From Candidatus Cloacimonetes bacterium HGW-Cloacimonetes-1 (lineage in GTDB: Bacteria > Cloacimonadota > Cloacimonadia > Cloacimonadales > Cloacimonadaceae): a stretch of 52,909 bases of DNA. Position 1 is the first letter of the stretch. The number at the start of each line of letters is the position of its first letter. The position numbers and the translations under genes were made by a program. The stretch covers positions 1 to 52,909 of the forward strand of contig PHBQ01000008.1 in assembly GCA_002841975.1 (NCBI GenBank), written 5' to 3'. Below are positions 49,057 to 52,909 of this stretch, in pieces. The notes beneath the pieces are model-generated. The model made no database searches. It had not been told where the DNA came from and saw nothing but the letters and a program-made list of their open reading frames with translations.

Positions 49057-49065
49057 GGAGGCAGG

Positions 49066-49818
49066 ATGTTTGATCTGATCAAGGCACGCCTCGGTCACGG
49101 CTATCAAGCTGTGAAGGACCCCACTACTGCAACGCTCGACCCTGCCTATCAGGGCTTTCCACAGATCTTGAGGGAGGATGCGGAGGACTTTGCGGCTGCT
49201 GCCAAATCCTGTCCTACCGGGGCTATCGCAGCCTATAGTATGGATCTGGGAAAGTGCATATTTTGTGGATTGTGTAGCAGAAATTTTCCCCGGACCTTTA
49301 GCTTTGCCAACGAGCATCAGACAGGCGCTAGCAGTCGGGAAGCACTGATCGTCCACAAAGGACTGAGTTTTCAGGAATATCGGGAGCGGGCAATCGCTCC
49401 TAGCCCCTCATTTGCCAAGATCTGCAAGTATTCTTTGGCACTGCGCAATGTATGTGCCGGAGGCTGTAACGCCTGTGAACTGGAACTCAATGCCTGCAAC
49501 AATGTAAATTTTGATATGGGACGCTATGGCATCGAAGTGGTGGCATCTCCCCGGCATGCAGATGCGGTGATAGTGACGGGACCGCTCACCCGCAACATGG
49601 CATTTGCCCTCGAACAAACATATCGGGCTATCCCGGAACCAAAGGTAGTGATCCTGAACGGGAGCTGTGCCATCTCCGGAGGTATTTTTGCAGAATCTCC
49701 TGCCTTGGAACGCAGTTTTTTGGAGCGCTATGCTGCTTGTCTCTATTTACCGGGGTGTCCGGTGCATCCGCTTAACCTCATCAGCAGCCTGATGCGGCTT
49801 TTGGGACGGTGTAAATGA
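49066..49818 (+). CDS. Hydrogenase-related small subunit fused to a ferredoxin domain (HyfI/NuoB-like)
   Basis: A 250-aa protein. The N-terminal ferredoxin-like domain keeps C49 (SCPTGAI) and C64-C67-C70 (CIFCGLC), the four ligands of one 4Fe-4S cluster. The Cys of the second cluster, expected near residue 74, is Phe (SRNFP), and the first CxxCxxC is missing. The NuoB-like domain keeps C134xxC137 (GGCNACELEL), C201 (NGSCAISGG) and C231 (PGCPVHP) for the proximal cluster. It should pass electrons to the membrane arm. GAGGAGG is just upstream of the ATG. Its stop overlaps the next start in ATGA. Confidence 0.9.
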   Translation: MFDLIKARLGHGYQAVKDPTTATLDPAYQGFPQILREDAEDFAAAAKSCPTGAIAAYSMDLGKCIFCGLCSRNFPRTFSFANEHQTGASSREALIVHKGLSFQEYRERAIAPSPSFAKICKYSLALRNVCAGGCNACELELNACNNVNFDMGRYGIEVVASPRHADAVIVTGPLTRNMAFALEQTYRAIPEPKVVILNGSCAISGGIFAESPALERSFLERYAACLYLPGCPVHPLNLISSLMRLLGRCK

Positions 49819-51734
49819 TAGCGGGATTGCTGATTATCTTGTTGGGAACCCTGTTGTCCTTTACCCGCAAAACTGCAGTATTTGCGACGCTGGTGAGTAT
49901 TGCCGGCATATTTCTGTGTAGAGATTACATCTCGGTTCTGAGCGGTCAACATCATGCCGCATATGTATTGACTCTTCCGGGGATGCTGGGAACTGCCGAG
50001 CTGTCCTTAAATCCGCTGTCTGCTCTTTTTGGACTGATCTTTGCCGTAGGTATCCCGCTGGGAGCGTGGTATGGCCATGCATATCTGGCTCAATATCCCG
50101 ATAAAGGCTTAGGCGCACACCTCTTTTTCTTGGGCTTGATGAGCGGAAGCTTGCATCTCTTGGTCTGGGCGCAGCATAGTGTGCTGTTCTTTGCGGCTTG
50201 GGAGATCATGAGTCTTTCATCGTTTTTTGCCTTGATGTACGACCAGGAAAAGCCGGAAACAGTCCGCAGCGGCTTGTATTATTTTATCATGATGCACGTG
50301 AGTGCCTTGTTTTTACTAGCCGGGTTTGCATTGAGTTATCTCCACAGCGGCAGCTTTAACTTTTCGGACTACAAAGGGTTACCGCTATTGCCAGCGACCT
50401 TGCTGATGGTTGGTTTTGCGTTCAAGGCAGGTTTCTTTCCCTTTTATTCCTGGCTACCCAAGGCTCATCCCGCAGCACCCAGTCACATCTCCGGGCTCAT
50501 GTCCGGGCTCATCATCAAAACAGGGATATTTGGTATCTTAATGGTACTCAATCTATGTGTGATGTCACCTTGGCTGGTTCTGGGCTTCGGCATAGTATCG
50601 TTATTAACGGCATTTTTGGGAGTAATCCATGCCCTGGTGGAAACCAATATCAAGCGGATTTGTGCATATTCCTCGATCGAGAATATCGGGATTATTGGCT
50701 TGGGTATCAGTGTAGCTTTGATGGGCAAGATCTATGGCTATCCCTGGATGGCTGCCTTGGGCATCTGTGGCGCTTTGCTCCATGTCGTAAACCACTCGCT
50801 CTTCAAAGCCTTGTTGTTTTATCTGATGGGAAATGTCTATTGCCAAACCCATTGCCTGGAATTGGATCACTTGGGAGGTTTACAGAAACGGATGAAATAC
50901 AGTTCAGTGCTGGGTTTGGGCGGAGTGATGGCGATCTCGGCATTACCGGGCTTCAACGGATTTGTCTCCGAACTGCTAATTTATCTGGGTATTTGTTGCG
51001 GATTCCAGTTGGGAGACCTTGCAGTAAACGTGGGATCCATCATTGCAACGGGCGGCTTAGCATTTATCGGAGCTTTGGCACTTTTTGCTTTTCTGCGACT
51101 CTACTCTTTTATCTTCCTGGGTACTGCCCGTTCTCCGCAAGCGGCTGCTGCCGTGGAAGTTCCTGCCTTGATGCTGATTGTGCCAGCAGTGTTGGCAATC
51201 CTCTGCCTGGGCTTGGGACTGTTTGCGGTTTTGGGTATATATTTGGTCAATCCCGTAGCAGTTTATCTGGGCTATCCCTCCGTGTTGAGCGGTAGCTTGT
51301 GGCAGGTGCTGAAGGTATTGAGCATCGTAATTCCGGTATTTTTTGCAATCTTCGTAGCCTTGTATCTGTCCCGTAGCCGTTTCTTGCGCAAAACCTGCGA
51401 GCCCACCTGGGGCTGTGGCTATGAGCATCCCACGGCGCGCATGCAATACAGCGGCAATTCTTTTATCGGTCCCATCGCTTATTTTCTCAAACCATTTATG
51501 CGCAGAAGAACACGGCTGCATACTGTGACAGATATCTTTCCCCAGCAGCTGGAATCTCACACCGAACTCCGGGATTTTGTGGATAACGGCGGGATCCGCC
51601 CACTGGTGGACAAAATCGCTTCCGTATTCAGGTTCTTTGCCCGGATTGATAGCGATAAAACCCAGGTTTACATCACTTATCTGCTGATCTTTTTGATCGC
51701 TTTGCTATGCATCGTAGTTTTGGGGGTGAGATGA
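49815..51734 (+). CDS. NuoL/HyfB-like proton-pumping membrane subunit
   Basis: A 639-aa integral membrane protein of the complex I NuoL/M/N and Mrp antiporter type, with many hydrophobic segments. The conserved region GFAFKAGFFPFYSWLPKAHPAAPSHISGLMSG carries the Lys and His residues of the channel. VETNIKRICAYSSIENIGII and HVVNHSLFKALLFYLMGN hold the following conserved Lys and His. The C-terminus has the HyfB/HycC hallmark WGCGY...RMQYSGNSF and a long amphipathic tail with a last TM. It starts in an ATGA overlap with the small-subunit stop and ends in ATGA with the next gene. Confidence 0.93.
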   Translation: MIAGLLIILLGTLLSFTRKTAVFATLVSIAGIFLCRDYISVLSGQHHAAYVLTLPGMLGTAELSLNPLSALFGLIFAVGIPLGAWYGHAYLAQYPDKGLGAHLFFLGLMSGSLHLLVWAQHSVLFFAAWEIMSLSSFFALMYDQEKPETVRSGLYYFIMMHVSALFLLAGFALSYLHSGSFNFSDYKGLPLLPATLLMVGFAFKAGFFPFYSWLPKAHPAAPSHISGLMSGLIIKTGIFGILMVLNLCVMSPWLVLGFGIVSLLTAFLGVIHALVETNIKRICAYSSIENIGIIGLGISVALMGKIYGYPWMAALGICGALLHVVNHSLFKALLFYLMGNVYCQTHCLELDHLGGLQKRMKYSSVLGLGGVMAISALPGFNGFVSELLIYLGICCGFQLGDLAVNVGSIIATGGLAFIGALALFAFLRLYSFIFLGTARSPQAAAAVEVPALMLIVPAVLAILCLGLGLFAVLGIYLVNPVAVYLGYPSVLSGSLWQVLKVLSIVIPVFFAIFVALYLSRSRFLRKTCEPTWGCGYEHPTARMQYSGNSFIGPIAYFLKPFMRRRTRLHTVTDIFPQQLESHTELRDFVDNGGIRPLVDKIASVFRFFARIDSDKTQVYITYLLIFLIALLCIVVLGVR

Positions 51735-52648
51735 TTATCAATGTTCTCTTGATGCTACTGATGCCCTTTGTCTTCATTGGGATCGTGAACAAAACCAAAG
51801 CCGTATGGGCAGGTCGCAAAGGTGCACCGGTGTGGCAGCCATTCAGTACGTTTTTCAAGCTGCTCCGCAAGTCAGAGGTGCAGAGCAGGTCCACCGGTTT
51901 TATCTTCAGCATTGCCCCCTCTATAGCCGTCGCCGCAATATTTTGTGCCGGACTGTTTGTGCCCTTTGGCTATTACCGGGCGATCCTGAGTTTCCAGGGT
52001 GATTTCATCCTCTTTGCCTATTTATTGGCTCTGGCCAAAGCCGTGATGGTACTCAGTGCGATGGATACCGCCAGCAGTTTTGAGGGGATGGGTGCCAGTC
52101 GGGAGCTGTCTTTTACTGTGTTTTTGGAACCTGCAATGTTTCTGGTGGTGGCATCGCTATCCTATCTGGGCGGGCTGCAGAGCTTGAGCCAATTGGTGGC
52201 GTTTCACACGATCAGTATCTATGATGAATGGTCTGTCATTATTGCCATTTTAACGGCACTGGCACTCTTCATCATGCTCTTGGTAGAAGGTGCCAGAGTT
52301 CCCTTTGATGACCCCAATACGCATCTGGAATTGACAATGGTGCATGAGGTAATGGTCTTGGACAATTCCGGGATCAATCTTGCTTTCATTCATTATGCCG
52401 CAGCACTCAAGATGCTGATTTATGCATCGTTGATCTCCTACTTTTTGATTCCCTGGGGTCAGAGTGTGCTGCTGGTGACAACGCTCTATCTGGGGATAGT
52501 AGTCGGCTTGGCAATTCTGACGGGACTGGTGGAATGTGCTCTGGCTCGTTTTCGGATGAATCGTAATTTAGAATTTGTGGCAGTACCCTTATCGGTAGCA
52601 ATCTTAGTTTTGGCGGCATTAGTCGCAAAGCATTATGGAGGTATCTGA
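51731..52648 (+). CDS. NuoH/HyfC-like membrane subunit
   Basis: A 305-aa membrane protein that would couple the soluble arm to the antiporter-like subunit. The region LVEGARVPFDDPNTHLELTMVHEV matches the conserved loop of HyfC/NuoH with its acidic residues. KSEVQ and the multiple hydrophobic helices also fit the family. I chose ATG 51731, which overlaps the previous stop in ATGA; the frame extends to 51707 but without a ribosome-binding site. Its stop is 2 nt before the next gene. Confidence 0.92.
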   Translation: MIINVLLMLLMPFVFIGIVNKTKAVWAGRKGAPVWQPFSTFFKLLRKSEVQSRSTGFIFSIAPSIAVAAIFCAGLFVPFGYYRAILSFQGDFILFAYLLALAKAVMVLSAMDTASSFEGMGASRELSFTVFLEPAMFLVVASLSYLGGLQSLSQLVAFHTISIYDEWSVIIAILTALALFIMLLVEGARVPFDDPNTHLELTMVHEVMVLDNSGINLAFIHYAAALKMLIYASLISYFLIPWGQSVLLVTTLYLGIVVGLAILTGLVECALARFRMNRNLEFVAVPLSVAILVLAALVAKHYGGI

Positions 52649-52650
52649 TA

Positions 52651-52909
52651 ATGGCAGATATATTAGTCGTAATCTTTGGAGTCACCTTACTCTTTGCATC
52701 GGTGACCAATATGCTGACCACCATTATCAAGATCCTGATTGTGCAAGGTTTGATCCTCTTTGCGCTGACGATCCTCAATACCAACGAATTTAACCTCATC
52801 CAATTCATCTTTGTGGCGGTCGAAACTCTGCTCTTCAAGGCTATTCTGATCCCCTACTTTCTGGCAGATACGGTCAAACGCAACAATATCGTCCGCGAAG
52901 TAGAGCCCA
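52651..52909 (+). CDS. HyfE-like small membrane subunit (cut by window end)
   Basis: Open frame from ATG 52651 to the window end (86 codons visible), with GGAG about 10 nt upstream inside the previous gene. The sequence starts MADILVVIFGVTLLFASVTN and shows three hydrophobic helices (about 2-20, 23-40, 49-72), then a polar stretch (ADTVKRNNIVREVEP). This is the layout of the NuoK-like N-terminal half of HyfE. It continues the HyfB-HyfC order, so the operon goes on beyond the window, probably with a HyfF-like subunit. Confidence 0.82.
   Translation, partial: MADILVVIFGVTLLFASVTNMLTTIIKILIVQGLILFALTILNTNEFNLIQFIFVAVETLLFKAILIPYFLADTVKRNNIVREVEP

Noticed and set aside
47578-52909. True hydrogen-evolving [NiFe] hydrogenase
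   Set aside because: Both cysteine pairs that hold nickel are absent from the large subunit.

Overview
The window looks like a chromosomal segment of a Candidatus Cloacimonadota-type anaerobe (or a close relative in the FCB group). The evidence is very large secreted proteins with LamG and beta-helix domains, C-terminal sorting domains of the Por/T9SS type (PNPF...TTI, YNLKGQ, WDG(R/K)D, SG(V/I)Y motifs), and a HyfB/HyfC/HyfE/NuoCD-like energy-converting complex. This assignment is inferred from protein style; no rRNA or tRNA was seen.

Region A (1-2950, + strand) is a Mu/Tn7-type transposition module: a DDE transposase cut by the window start, an AAA+ ATPase and a small HTH protein. Region B (3162-28153) is accessory cargo. 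It holds (i) an AT-rich four-gene cassette of a COG2984/4120/1101-type ABC transporter plus a 939-aa radical SAM/SPASM protein. (ii) Next is a run of eleven tandem minus-strand genes (24718 down to 8610). These are an HTH regulator, HsdM, HsdS, a DUF262/DUF1524 nuclease, HsdR, a YgjP-like metallopeptidase, then a two-GHKL-domain histidine kinase, a receiver protein, an HNH nuclease, an adenine-specific DNA methyltransferase and a membrane protein. (iii) Last is a plus-strand group: a DUF6508-like protein, a HEPN (Abi C-terminal) protein, a PIN-like protein and a gluzincin-like metallopeptidase. At 28302-28480, just past the last cargo gene, lies an array of about 21-bp degenerate direct repeats. 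It resembles the multi-site end of a Mu/Tn7-like transposon, so the whole of 1 to about 28.5 kb may be one defence-carrying element.

Region C (28.5-29.05 kb) is gene-free and full of palindromes and direct repeats. Region D (29051-34013, - strand) has an M6-type secreted metalloprotease and a second secreted protein, both with C-terminal sorting domains. Region E (34316-47221, + strand) has a cytoplasmic TPR histidine kinase and an NtrC-type sigma-54 activator. After these come an intergenic region with a strong sigma-54 promoter match and upstream repeat sites, a degenerate receiver-like protein, and a giant secreted beta-helix/LamG protein. That giant gene is interrupted by an in-frame TAG, after which about 211 homologous codons continue. 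Region F (47578-52909, + strand) is the start of an operon for a group 4 hydrogenase-related membrane complex. Its large subunit lacks the nickel-binding cysteines, so it is probably an Ehr-type, non-hydrogenase complex.

The best candidates for an undescribed system are the kinase-receiver-HNH-methyltransferase operon (8610-14823), which looks like a phosphorelay-controlled restriction-modification or defence system, and the ABC transporter/radical SAM cassette (3162-8588).
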